A DNA stretch of 21,693 nucleotides from an uncultured Collinsella sp. (GTDB taxonomy: Bacteria; Actinomycetota; Coriobacteriia; Coriobacteriales; Coriobacteriaceae): the NCBI GenBank assembly GCA_902489855.1, contig CABUBS010000010.1:1-21693 (forward strand). The letters are read 5' to 3'. A program made the translations under genes and the position numbers. Positions 6,866 through 13,278 of this stretch are shown piece by piece. Under the pieces are notes generated by a model that saw nothing but the letters and a program-made list of their open reading frames with translations, made no database searches and was not told where the DNA came from. Numbering within the stretch: the first letter of the stretch is position 1; every line of letters starts with the position of its first letter.

Positions 6866-6867
6866 AC
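6802..6867. repeat. 66-base palindrome with perfect 32-base arms
   Basis: Bases 6802-6833 are the exact reverse complement of 6836-6867, with only AG between them. Each arm contains two of the octamers of the surrounding cluster flanking the unique core AACAAGGCGCTTAT. No T-run follows on either strand, so it is not an ordinary terminator. Confidence 0.95.
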
Positions 6868-6992
6868 GGAATGCCAAAATTCGTCCGTCAGCTACCATCT
6901 GCCAAAAATGACGGATAAAGGGCTCATCGAAGTAATGGGTTCATCGACGAGGCGCAACCGCCGCTATCGGAAGAAGTAGATGCAGCCGAATT

Positions 6993-7035
6993 GCCCCTCT
7001 ATCGTCTCTCGAAGTTTGATGGGTGCTAGAGGGGC
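6993..7035. other. Hairpin in gene-free gap
   Basis: GCCCCTCTA (6993-7001) pairs with TAGAGGGGC (7027-7035) across a 25-base loop. The rest of the stretch between 6868 and 7050 shows no recognisable gene; a 23-codon open frame at 6908-6979 lacks a ribosome site. Confidence 0.5.
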
Positions 7036-7050
7036 GACTGCCTCGCGATA

Positions 7051-7100
7051 TTTTCCCAAGATAAAACCTGCCAAAACAAACCTGTCCCTTATTGACAGGT
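7051..7100 (+). repeat. Interspersed palindromic repeat, copy B
   Basis: Starts TTTTCCCAAGATAAAACCTG and ends TTGACAGGT. It matches copy A over nearly the whole length, but the distal arm has TTGACAGG in place of TTGGCAGG, so the hairpin is weaker. It lies downstream of the minus-strand larE gene. Confidence 0.8.
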
Positions 7101-7157
7101 CAGTTAACGTAGTCCAGGTTGAGCATATGTGCCCGGAGCCCGCGCAGCGCCGAGCAG

Positions 7158-7182
7158 TTACGCCGTTTGTAAAACAGCGTAA
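7158..7182 (-). terminator. Hairpin just after the larE stop codon
   Basis: TTACGC (7158-7163) with GCGTAA (7177-7182), extended by GTTT with AAAC around a three-base loop with one mismatch. It starts one base beyond the larE stop on the minus strand. There is no clear T-run, so terminator activity is uncertain. Confidence 0.4.
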
Positions 7183-7183
7183 T

Positions 7184-8062
7184 CTAAAGGTTCATGTTGC
7201 CGTGGATGTAGGGGGTGACCTCGGGGGAGATATGGTCGCAGCCCAGCTCGCGCAGCGCGGACTCGATAACGGCGGGCAGCGGGGTTTTGCCCTCGGCATC
7301 GACGGCGTTGCCACCGAGGGCAGCAATCTTGGCGACATCTGCGGGTGCGGCCTCGATATGCATGCAGCCGCCGATCAAGCGCGCGCGTACCTGTGCCAGA
7401 TCAAGATTGTGCAGGTAATCCTCGCAGGCGCGGATTAAATCGACCTTCTCGCGCGTAAGCTCCTCGCCCGTGGGGACGCGGGTGGCAAGACATGCTCCCG
7501 CCGGCAGGTTCCAAACGGGATAGCCCCATGCGCGCAGCAGCTCGCGCTCTTCGTCCTTGGTAAAGCCGACCTCCATAAGGGGTGAGCGTACGCCGAGCTC
7601 TTCTGCCGCACGCATGCCGGGGCGGTAGTCACCGCGATCGCTTGCATTGCTGCCATCGATGACGGTGGGAAAGCCGAGCGACTTGGCGTGGTTGACGATG
7701 GCGGTAAAGCCGGCGTGCTTGCAGTGGTAGCAGCGATTAGCATCGTTGCAGGCTACTTGGGGGAGCTGCAGCTGATCCACCGAAAGATTGAGCACGGGGA
7801 GCTTAAAATGCGGCCCCTCATTGGCCTGCCCATCAACGGACTGCTCAAACGAAGCCTGCTCGGGCGTGCCGATGAGCGGCGTGGTGAGATGGACGAGAAG
7901 AGTATTGGTAGGCATGACGCGGGCGCATACGGCGGCCAAAAAGCTGCTGTCAACGCCGCCGGAAAACCCGATAGCCACGCGCCCGTATGCCAAAAGCAGC
8001 TGCTCGAGCGCCGATAGCTTGTCTTGAAGCTCCTCTGCGGGTGCCGTGGTGTCTAAAATCAT
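7184..8062 (-). CDS. larE: ATP-dependent sacrificial sulfur transferase LarE family
   Basis: The 292-residue protein has the PP-loop ATPase motif SGGVDSS at 34-40 and the LarE motif PAGACLATRVP with C191. LarE adds sulfur during synthesis of the nickel-pincer nucleotide cofactor of lactate racemase. Two more cysteines sit in CYHCK (C111, C114). A CxxC plus the third cysteine is the pattern of LarE proteins reported to carry an iron-sulfur cluster, in contrast to single-cysteine LarE that gives up its own sulfur. LarB, LarC and LarA are not in the window, so it is an orphan here. The ATG at 8062 is preceded by AAGGAA on the minus strand. It is divergent from the HAD gene at 8236. Confidence 0.9.
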   Translation of the reverse strand: MILDTTAPAEELQDKLSALEQLLLAYGRVAIGFSGGVDSSFLAAVCARVMPTNTLLVHLTTPLIGTPEQASFEQSVDGQANEGPHFKLPVLNLSVDQLQLPQVACNDANRCYHCKHAGFTAIVNHAKSLGFPTVIDGSNASDRGDYRPGMRAAEELGVRSPLMEVGFTKDEERELLRAWGYPVWNLPAGACLATRVPTGEELTREKVDLIRACEDYLHNLDLAQVRARLIGGCMHIEAAPADVAKIAALGGNAVDAEGKTPLPAVIESALRELGCDHISPEVTPYIHGNMNL

Positions 8063-8158
8063 GAAACGTTCCTTATCGTTGAGTACTCGATCGAAAACTA
8101 TAATCCTAATGCGTTACTTGCCATAAGACTTCTATCTGTGTAACGAAAGTGCAATATG

Positions 8159-8175
8159 GTATATACGTTATATAC
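8159..8175. promoter_or_regulatory. AT-rich palindrome between larE and the HAD gene
   Basis: GTATATA-CGT-TATATAC is a perfect 7-base inverted repeat 60 bases upstream of the HAD start. Its sequence overlaps possible -10 elements. It may be an operator; no cognate regulator can be named. Confidence 0.4.
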
Positions 8176-8235
8176 AAGTTGCCAAATGCGGTAGAGTTGC
8201 AGCAACGCGACAGCGAGAGTCGATGGGGGACCGAT

Positions 8236-8886
8236 ATGATCAAGGCTGTTATTTTTGACATGGATGGAACGCTGGTCGATACCGAGCGTTTGGGGATTAA
8301 GGCCTGGAAGGCAGGCGCCGCTGAGCTGGGGCTCGCGATTGATGAAGCGCTGATCCATCAGTTTATCGGCCGCACGCTGCCCGATGTTATGGACATCCTC
8401 GATAAGCATTATGGCAGCCACGAAACCACCGAGGCGATCTATCGTCGCCACAAGGAGATTCGCGACGAGATGGTCAAGACCGAACTGGAACTTAAGGCCG
8501 GCGCCGCCGAGTGCCTAGACGAGCTGCTAGCTGCGGGCTATCACGTGGGCCTAGCGACGTCGTCGCGCCTCGTTACGGCCGAGCGCAACCTTAAGATGGT
8601 CGGTCTTTTTGACAAGTTTGAAACGGTAACGTGTGGCGAGGACGTCGTGCACGGCAAGCCCGACCCCGAGATGTATCTGCTCGCCTGCGAGCGTGCGGGC
8701 TTTGCCCCCGAGGAGTGCGCCGTGGTCGAGGATTCGCGCAATGGTTGCGTCTCGGGCATCACGGCTGGCTGCCACGTCTTTGCCGTCCCCGATATTGTGC
8801 CGCTGCCGCAGGACGTGGTGGATGGCTGCGAGGCCGTGCTCGATACGTTGTTCGACCTGGCGGCGGCAATCAAGACCGTGCGCTAG
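8236..8886 (+). CDS. HAD-superfamily phosphatase / beta-phosphoglucomutase-like
   Basis: The 216-residue protein is a subfamily IA HAD hydrolase with an alpha-helical cap (~residues 17-85). Motif I is FDMDGT with nucleophile D8 and acid/base D10, motif II is ATSS at 107-110, motif III includes K141 in HGKPDP, and motif IV is VVEDSRNG with E165 and D166. These enzymes remove phosphate from, or move it within, small sugar phosphates and similar compounds; the substrate is unknown. The ATG at 8236 is preceded by GGGGGACC; the in-frame ATG at 8149 adds 29 residues with no HAD character. It is a single-gene unit that ends at the strong terminator at 8925. Confidence 0.9.
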   Translation: MIKAVIFDMDGTLVDTERLGIKAWKAGAAELGLAIDEALIHQFIGRTLPDVMDILDKHYGSHETTEAIYRRHKEIRDEMVKTELELKAGAAECLDELLAAGYHVGLATSSRLVTAERNLKMVGLFDKFETVTCGEDVVHGKPDPEMYLLACERAGFAPEECAVVEDSRNGCVSGITAGCHVFAVPDIVPLPQDVVDGCEAVLDTLFDLAAAIKTVR

Positions 8887-8924
8887 AAAATTGCGGCGTT
8901 GAAACGAGCGATTGCTCACGTTTG

Positions 8925-8974
8925 CGCTTAAGCAAAAGGGGTCCGGCAATGGTCGGGCCCCTTTTGCTTAAGCG
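8925..8974. terminator. Strong bidirectional terminator
   Basis: CGCTTAAGCAAAAGGGG (8925-8941) is the exact reverse complement of 8958-8974. The stem continues with a T-G pair and CCG/CGG around an 8-base loop. The A-run and T-run within the arms make it usable in both directions, for the HAD gene (plus) and the converging LacI gene (minus). Confidence 0.88.
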
Positions 8975-8999
8975 ACGACTTAGCATACTCGCGGGCGTG

Positions 9000-10109
9000 C
9001 TATAGATACGCACCGAGGTTGATGGCCGTGGCGTCGGTCTGGCTGCTTGCCTGGGTGCTGGCGCGTTCCAGTAGGAACGGACGTACCAGTTCTTGGCGGT
9101 TGATATCCTCGGCGGCGACTGCGGTGACGGTACGCACTGCGGAGCCGACACGGATATGCTTGATCTTTGCCGGGGCCTTGTTCTCGATTTGCTCCATCAG
9201 CAGTTGGACACCCTTGCGGCCAATCTCGTAGCCCGGGGGCGCTACCGTAGTGAGCGGGACCGATCCGCTCCAAGCGAGCGGGTTGCCGTCGCATCCGGCC
9301 ACGCGTACTTGCCCGGGGACAGAGATGCCCTTGTCGACCAGTGCCGAAACGACACCCGAGGCCAACACATCGGTCAGGCCGACGACAAAATCGGGACGTT
9401 CGTCCGCGGGGCGCTCGGCGATTTGGTTGCCGATACCATAGCCGTCGGCCGCCGTGTTCCACTCGCCGGCGTCAATGACTTCGATCTTGATGTCGGGATG
9501 TAGGGCAAGGGCCTTGTGAATGCCAAGCACGCGTAGGGTGAGCTGCATAAATGCTGCTCGGCCGACGACGACAATATGGTGCGCGCCGCGGGCGATAGCA
9601 AGTTCGGCAATGATGCGACCCTGGGCCTCGTTGTCGGCCGCTACGTAGTAGCCGGGCTCGGAGCAATGGATGTCCAGATGGACGATCGGCACGGGCATCT
9701 TGGTCATGGCGGGGTGCCAGTCGGGGGATGCCATGGGCTGAACCATGACGCCGGACATCTGGGTGCCCATAAAGTAGCGCAGGTAATGGTCCTCGAGAAT
9801 ATCGTCGTTATCGGCGTTGGCGATGAGCAAGTCGTAGCCGTGCTTGCGGGCCTCGTTGTGGGCGCCGCTGGCGATTTGGAGCGAAAAGCCGTGATCGAGA
9901 CGGGGGAGCACCAGGCCAAAGGACTTGGTGGCGCCGCCCGCGAGCTGACGGGCGCTTTGGTTGGGCAGGTAGCCAAGGCGATTGATGGTCTCGTTGATGA
10001 GCTTGAGGGTCTCGGGGCGTAGCTTTTCGGGGTGGTTGAGCGCGTTGGAAACCGTGCCCAACGAAACCCCGGCCTCGCGCGCGACGTCGCTGATTTTTAC
10101 CTTTGCCAT
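9000..10109 (-). CDS. LacI-family transcriptional regulator
   Basis: The 369-residue protein begins MAKVKISDVAREAGVSLGTV, a textbook LacI helix-turn-helix with hinge NQSARQLAGG at ~45-55, followed by a periplasmic-binding-protein-like sensor domain (~60-335) that would bind a sugar or similar ligand. It is slightly longer than typical (~340) because of a C-terminal tail. The start at 10109 follows AAAGGGG; a further upstream ATG would add 15 residues ahead of the DNA-binding domain and is unlikely. No sugar gene is adjacent, so its targets are elsewhere or it controls itself through the site at 10120-10133. Confidence 0.93.
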   Translation of the reverse strand: MAKVKISDVAREAGVSLGTVSNALNHPEKLRPETLKLINETINRLGYLPNQSARQLAGGATKSFGLVLPRLDHGFSLQIASGAHNEARKHGYDLLIANADNDDILEDHYLRYFMGTQMSGVMVQPMASPDWHPAMTKMPVPIVHLDIHCSEPGYYVAADNEAQGRIIAELAIARGAHHIVVVGRAAFMQLTLRVLGIHKALALHPDIKIEVIDAGEWNTAADGYGIGNQIAERPADERPDFVVGLTDVLASGVVSALVDKGISVPGQVRVAGCDGNPLAWSGSVPLTTVAPPGYEIGRKGVQLLMEQIENKAPAKIKHIRVGSAVRTVTAVAAEDINRQELVRPFLLERASTQASSQTDATAINLGAYL

Positions 10110-10119
10110 AGCGGCCCCT

Positions 10120-10133
10120 TTGATGCGTTTCAA
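10120..10133. promoter_or_regulatory. Candidate LacI self-operator
   Basis: TTGATGCGTTTCAA is a CG-centred imperfect palindrome (TTGATGC / GTTTCAA, five of seven positions symmetric). It lies between the LacI start at 10109 and its extended -10 box, a place where the repressor would block its own transcription. Confidence 0.5.
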
Positions 10134-10144
10134 GTACAAGCCAG

Positions 10145-10153
10145 ATTGTAGCA
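10145..10153 (-). promoter_or_regulatory. Extended -10 promoter element of the LacI gene
   Basis: On the minus strand the sequence reads TGCTACAAT, that is TG-N-TACAAT, ~36 bases before the LacI start codon. The region where a -35 box would lie falls in repeat copy C and has no good match. Confidence 0.5.
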
Positions 10154-10159
10154 TCCCAA

Positions 10160-10208
10160 ACCTACCAAAAAGGGACAGGTTTATTTAGGCAGGTTTTATC
10201 TGGGGAAA
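10160..10208 (-). repeat. Interspersed palindromic repeat, copy C (inverted)
   Basis: On the minus strand it reads TTTCCCCAGATAAAACCTGC through CCCTTTTTGGTAGGTT. It lies between LacI and glmS, directly upstream of the LacI promoter element. The hairpin arms differ at two positions from copy A. Confidence 0.82.
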
Positions 10209-10224
10209 CGCCGTTGCCAGCGCG

Positions 10225-10259
10225 ACCACCACGAAGGGGACAGACACCTTTGTGGTGGT
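10225..10259. other. Hairpin upstream of glmS
   Basis: ACCACCAC (10225-10232) pairs with GTGGTGGT (10252-10259), extended through a G-T pair by AAGG/CCTT around a 9-base loop. It lies next to repeat copy C. Role unknown. Confidence 0.55.
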
Positions 10260-10287
10260 TTGGACCGGCTGGACGTGTGTGCATCGG

Positions 10288-10311
10288 GTGGTATCTAAGT
10301 TGAGATACCAC
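10288..10311. promoter_or_regulatory. Perfect inverted repeat upstream of glmS, likely operator
   Basis: GTGGTATCT (10288-10296) and AGATACCAC (10303-10311) are perfect 9-base inverted arms around AAGTTG. A further half-site-like GGTATATC follows at 10316. The shape fits a GntR-type operator; glmS is 111 bases downstream. TACAAT at 10342-10347 could be the glmS -10 box. Confidence 0.5.
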
Positions 10312-10421
10312 TTCTGGTATATCAGCTTGCGTTTGCGTGAGTACAATACTCGAACGTTATACGTCTCAGCGCCCCTTGTGCGTGGACGTCTTGCAGTCAC
10401 GCGAACGAAGGGATTTATCCT

Positions 10422-12269
10422 ATGTGCGGAATTGTCGGCTACACCGGCTCTGATATTGCAAAGAACATCCTGGTTACGGGCCTCAAGCGTATGGAGTATC
10501 GCGGCTATGACTCCTCGGGCGTCGCGCTCGAGGTGGGCGAGGGCGCCGCGGCGCACCTCGACGTCATCCGCCGCGTGGGCAAGGTCGCGGGCCTGGAGAG
10601 CGAGCTTTCCAACATCGACAGCGACGCTACCTGCGGTATCGGTCACACCCGTTGGGCCACCCACGGCAAGCCCTCCGTCGTTAACGCTCACCCCCACACC
10701 AGCTGCGACGGTCGTATCGCCATCGTCCACAACGGCATCATCGAGAACTTCGCCGAGCTGCGCGAAGAGCTGGAGGGTCGCGGCCACCACTTTAAGAGCG
10801 AGACCGATACCGAGGTCTTCGCGCATCTGATCGAAGAGGCTTATGCCGAGACGCACGACCTGATGGCCTCCGTGCGCGAGGCTTGCACCCACGTGGTCGG
10901 TGCCTATGGTCTGGCCGCCGTGTGCGCTGACGAGCCCGGCGTGATCGCCGTGGCCCGCAAGGATTCCCCGATCGTAGTCGGCGTGGGCGAGACCGGCGCC
11001 TATGTCGCCTCCGATGTCATCGCGCTCATCGACGCCACCCGCGATGTCGTGGTGCTCGAGGACGGTCAGTTTGCCAAGCTTACGCCCGCAGGCGTCGAGT
11101 ACACCGACGAGGCCGGCAACGTTATCGAGCCCAAGGTCACCCACATCGACTGGGACCTGGACATGGCAGAAAAAGGCGGTTATCCCGACTTTATGCTCAA
11201 GGAGATTCACGAGCAGCCGCGCGTCGTGCGCGACACGCTGGTTGGTCGTATGACGCCGGCCGGCGAGCTCGACATCGACGAGCTGGGCCTTTCGCTCGAG
11301 GAGCTCAACGACATCGACCGCGTCTACGTGATCGCTTGCGGCACCAGCTATCACGCTGGCCTCATTGCCAAGAATCTCATTGAGGGCTGGGCTCGCATCC
11401 CCACCGAGGTGGAGGCGGCCAGCGAGTTCCGTTATCGCAACCCCATCATTACGCCGACGACGCTTGTCGTTGCCGTGTCCCAGTCGGGCGAGACGGCCGA
11501 TACCCTTGCCGCCATTCGCGACGCGCGCATCAAGGGTGCCAAGGTCTTCGGCATCACCAACGTGGTGGGCAGCCCCGTGGCGCGTGAGAGCGACGGCGTC
11601 ATCTACACCAAGGCCAACAAGGAGATCGCGGTCGCCTCGACCAAGAGCTTCATCGGCCAGGTTGTGAGCCTGACGCTGCTGGCCCTGCTGCTGGCGCAGG
11701 TCAAGTACCGCCTGACCACCAAACAGGCACGCATGCTGTTCCGCGAGCTTTCCGATACTGCCGAGCAGATCCAGTGGATTTTGGACACGCAGACCGATGC
11801 CGTGCATGAGGCTGCCCTGCTGTGCAAGGATGCGCAGTCGGCGCTGTTCGTGGGCCGCGGCATGGGTGCCGCTATTTCCTACGAGGGCGCGCTCAAGCTC
11901 AAAGAGGTCAGCTACCTGCACGCCGAGGCCTACGCCGCCGGTGAGATGAAGCACGGCCCCATCGCCCTGATCGACCCGGGCTTCCCCGTCATCGCCGTGG
12001 CAACCAAGAGTGCCACCTACGACAAGACCGTGTCGAACCTCATGGAGTGCAAGGCGCGCGGCGCCAAGGTCATCGTCGTTGCCACCGAGGGCGACGGGGA
12101 GATCAACAAGATCGCCGACTGCATCATCCGCGTGCCGGCCGTCCGCGACGTGTTCAGCCCCATCACGGCGAGTGTCCCGCTGCAGCTGCTCGCCCGCGAG
12201 GTCGCCATCCTGCGCGGCTGCGATGTTGATCAGCCCCGAAACCTGGCGAAAAGCGTTACTGTCGAGTAA
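10422..12269 (+). CDS. glmS: Glutamine--fructose-6-phosphate aminotransferase (isomerizing)
   Basis: The 615-residue enzyme makes glucosamine-6-phosphate from fructose-6-phosphate and glutamine, the first step toward UDP-GlcNAc and peptidoglycan. The N-terminal nucleophile C2 (MCGIVGYTG) and RGYDSSG at ~27-33 mark the glutaminase domain (to ~240). Two SIS sugar-isomerase domains follow, with CGTSYHAG at ~307 and SQSGETADT at ~351, and it ends in LAKSVTVE as usual for GlmS. The length is standard. The 5' region lacks the recognisable core of the glmS ribozyme found in many Firmicutes; control may instead act through the inverted repeat at 10288. Confidence 0.97.
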   Translation: MCGIVGYTGSDIAKNILVTGLKRMEYRGYDSSGVALEVGEGAAAHLDVIRRVGKVAGLESELSNIDSDATCGIGHTRWATHGKPSVVNAHPHTSCDGRIAIVHNGIIENFAELREELEGRGHHFKSETDTEVFAHLIEEAYAETHDLMASVREACTHVVGAYGLAAVCADEPGVIAVARKDSPIVVGVGETGAYVASDVIALIDATRDVVVLEDGQFAKLTPAGVEYTDEAGNVIEPKVTHIDWDLDMAEKGGYPDFMLKEIHEQPRVVRDTLVGRMTPAGELDIDELGLSLEELNDIDRVYVIACGTSYHAGLIAKNLIEGWARIPTEVEAASEFRYRNPIITPTTLVVAVSQSGETADTLAAIRDARIKGAKVFGITNVVGSPVARESDGVIYTKANKEIAVASTKSFIGQVVSLTLLALLLAQVKYRLTTKQARMLFRELSDTAEQIQWILDTQTDAVHEAALLCKDAQSALFVGRGMGAAISYEGALKLKEVSYLHAEAYAAGEMKHGPIALIDPGFPVIAVATKSATYDKTVSNLMECKARGAKVIVVATEGDGEINKIADCIIRVPAVRDVFSPITASVPLQLLAREVAILRGCDVDQPRNLAKSVTVE

Positions 12270-12293
12270 TCGAGTTCCGTCATCCTAACAACT

Positions 12294-12340
12294 AAGGCCC
12301 GGCTCCGCATCAAGACGGAGCCGGGCCTTGTTGCATTTTC
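12294..12340 (+). terminator. glmS terminator
   Basis: A perfect 14-base stem, AAGGCCCGGCTCCG (12294-12307) with CGGAGCCGGGCCTT (12316-12329), and an 8-base loop, followed by GTTGCATTTT. Confidence 0.9.
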
Positions 12341-12385
12341 CCAGGTAAAACCCGCCAAAATGAACCTGTCCCTTTTTGGTAGGTT
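12336..12385 (+). repeat. Interspersed palindromic repeat, copy D
   Basis: Starts TTTTCCCAGGTAAAACCCGC and ends CCCTTTTTGGTAGGTT. It overlaps the T-rich end of the glmS terminator on one side and reaches into the TAA stop codon of the minus-strand GntR gene (12384-12386) on the other. Confidence 0.82.
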
Positions 12386-13115
12386 AGCGGAGCTTGCTGG
12401 TCTCGAAGTACTCGGGGAACTGGTCCAGAACTTCGGTTTGGTTGCGGAACATCATGTGCAGGTGCTTGCTGACCAAAAAGCTCGCTTCGATGGGGTCGCG
12501 ACCGGCGATAGCGCGGCGAATCTGCTTGTGCTCGTTCACGATGTCCTGATTGTCGAGAACCTGCGTGGCGGCGCGCAGCCAGCGGAAGCGCTCCAGGTCG
12601 GCATTGGTCTCTTCGAGCCACGACCACACGGTGCTACGACATGCGATGCTAAAAATCATGTGATGCATGAGGTTGTCGCTCAAAAAGAAGCCGATGCGGT
12701 CCTCTTCGGCCATGGCCTTTTCCTGCAGCACGATGGCGCGGTCGAGCTGCTCGATGCCGGCCGACGTGGCGCGCGCACAGCACTCCACAATCACCTGCTT
12801 TTCCAGATGCTCGCGGATGTAACAGGCACTCTCGGCAAGGGTGAGGTTGATGGGTGAGACGTAGGTGCCGCTCTGGGGCACGGTGCGCACCAGGCCTTCT
12901 TGCGCCAAGCGAACCAAAGCTTCGCGCACGGGCGTGCGCCCCATATCCAGGTCGTCGCAAAGTTGCTTGACGCCCAGCTTTTCGCCCGGCTTGTAGTCCA
13001 GGTAGACGATTTTGCGTCGAATGGTGTGGTAGGACTGGTCCTGTAGGCTCGTTTCCTGCTCGCCGACGTGCATCGATTCTTCCATAGCGCCTCGCAACTG
13101 TTCTATCAAACTCAT
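12384..13115 (-). CDS. GntR-family transcriptional regulator, FadR/FCD subfamily
   Basis: The 243-residue protein has a winged-helix DNA-binding domain (~residues 25-92, with GVKQLCDDLDMGRTPVREAL and VPQSGTYVSP) and an all-helical FCD ligand domain (~100-230). FCD regulators commonly sense carboxylic acids. The ATG at 13115 gives the full open frame but has no ribosome site; an in-frame ATG at 13085 is preceded by GCGAGG and would give 233 residues with both domains intact, so it may be the true start. It is divergent from the YeiH-type transporter at 13279 and may control it. The stop codon is overlapped by repeat copy D. Confidence 0.92.
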   Translation of the reverse strand: MSLIEQLRGAMEESMHVGEQETSLQDQSYHTIRRKIVYLDYKPGEKLGVKQLCDDLDMGRTPVREALVRLAQEGLVRTVPQSGTYVSPINLTLAESACYIREHLEKQVIVECCARATSAGIEQLDRAIVLQEKAMAEEDRIGFFLSDNLMHHMIFSIACRSTVWSWLEETNADLERFRWLRAATQVLDNQDIVNEHKQIRRAIAGRDPIEASFLVSKHLHMMFRNQTEVLDQFPEYFETSKLR

Positions 13116-13127
13116 ATGTCAGTTGTT

Positions 13128-13164
13128 AATTATGCCGCGAATCAGCTTTCCGCGGTGGGTAATT
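13128..13164. promoter_or_regulatory. Interrupted inverted repeat between gntR and yeiH
   Basis: AATTA (13128-13132) with TAATT (13160-13164) and CCGCG (13135-13139) with CGCGG (13151-13155) form a nested inverted repeat. It lies in the 163-base divergent gap and could be the operator for the GntR protein or a leader hairpin. Confidence 0.35.
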
Positions 13165-13278
13165 CGGCTGTTGCCTGAGAACTATTGCGGCATCTTAGTC
13201 TGTGTTTGCGCAAGGCTGCGCTCAATGTTGCCGTATCATAAGCCGTCGCAAACGTGAAATAGAAAGAAGGAATCCCAT

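Noticed and set aside
6802..6867. Interpreting the long palindrome as a terminator or CRISPR repeat
   Set aside because: No T-run on either side, no regular spacers, and the repeats are octamers in both orientations.
6908..6979. A 23-codon frame ending in basic residues (RRNRRYRKK)
   Set aside because: No ribosome site, no context, and too short to support as a gene.
6576..7100. Repeat copies A and B as ends of an insertion sequence
   Set aside because: They are in the same orientation, no transposase lies between, and further copies exist alone elsewhere.
10210..10421. A glmS ribozyme upstream of glmS
   Set aside because: I could not find the ribozyme core sequence; only simple hairpins and an operator-like repeat are visible.
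10185..11954. A 589-codon minus-strand open frame opposite glmS
   Set aside because: glmS is unmistakable on the plus strand; the opposite frame is a codon-bias shadow.
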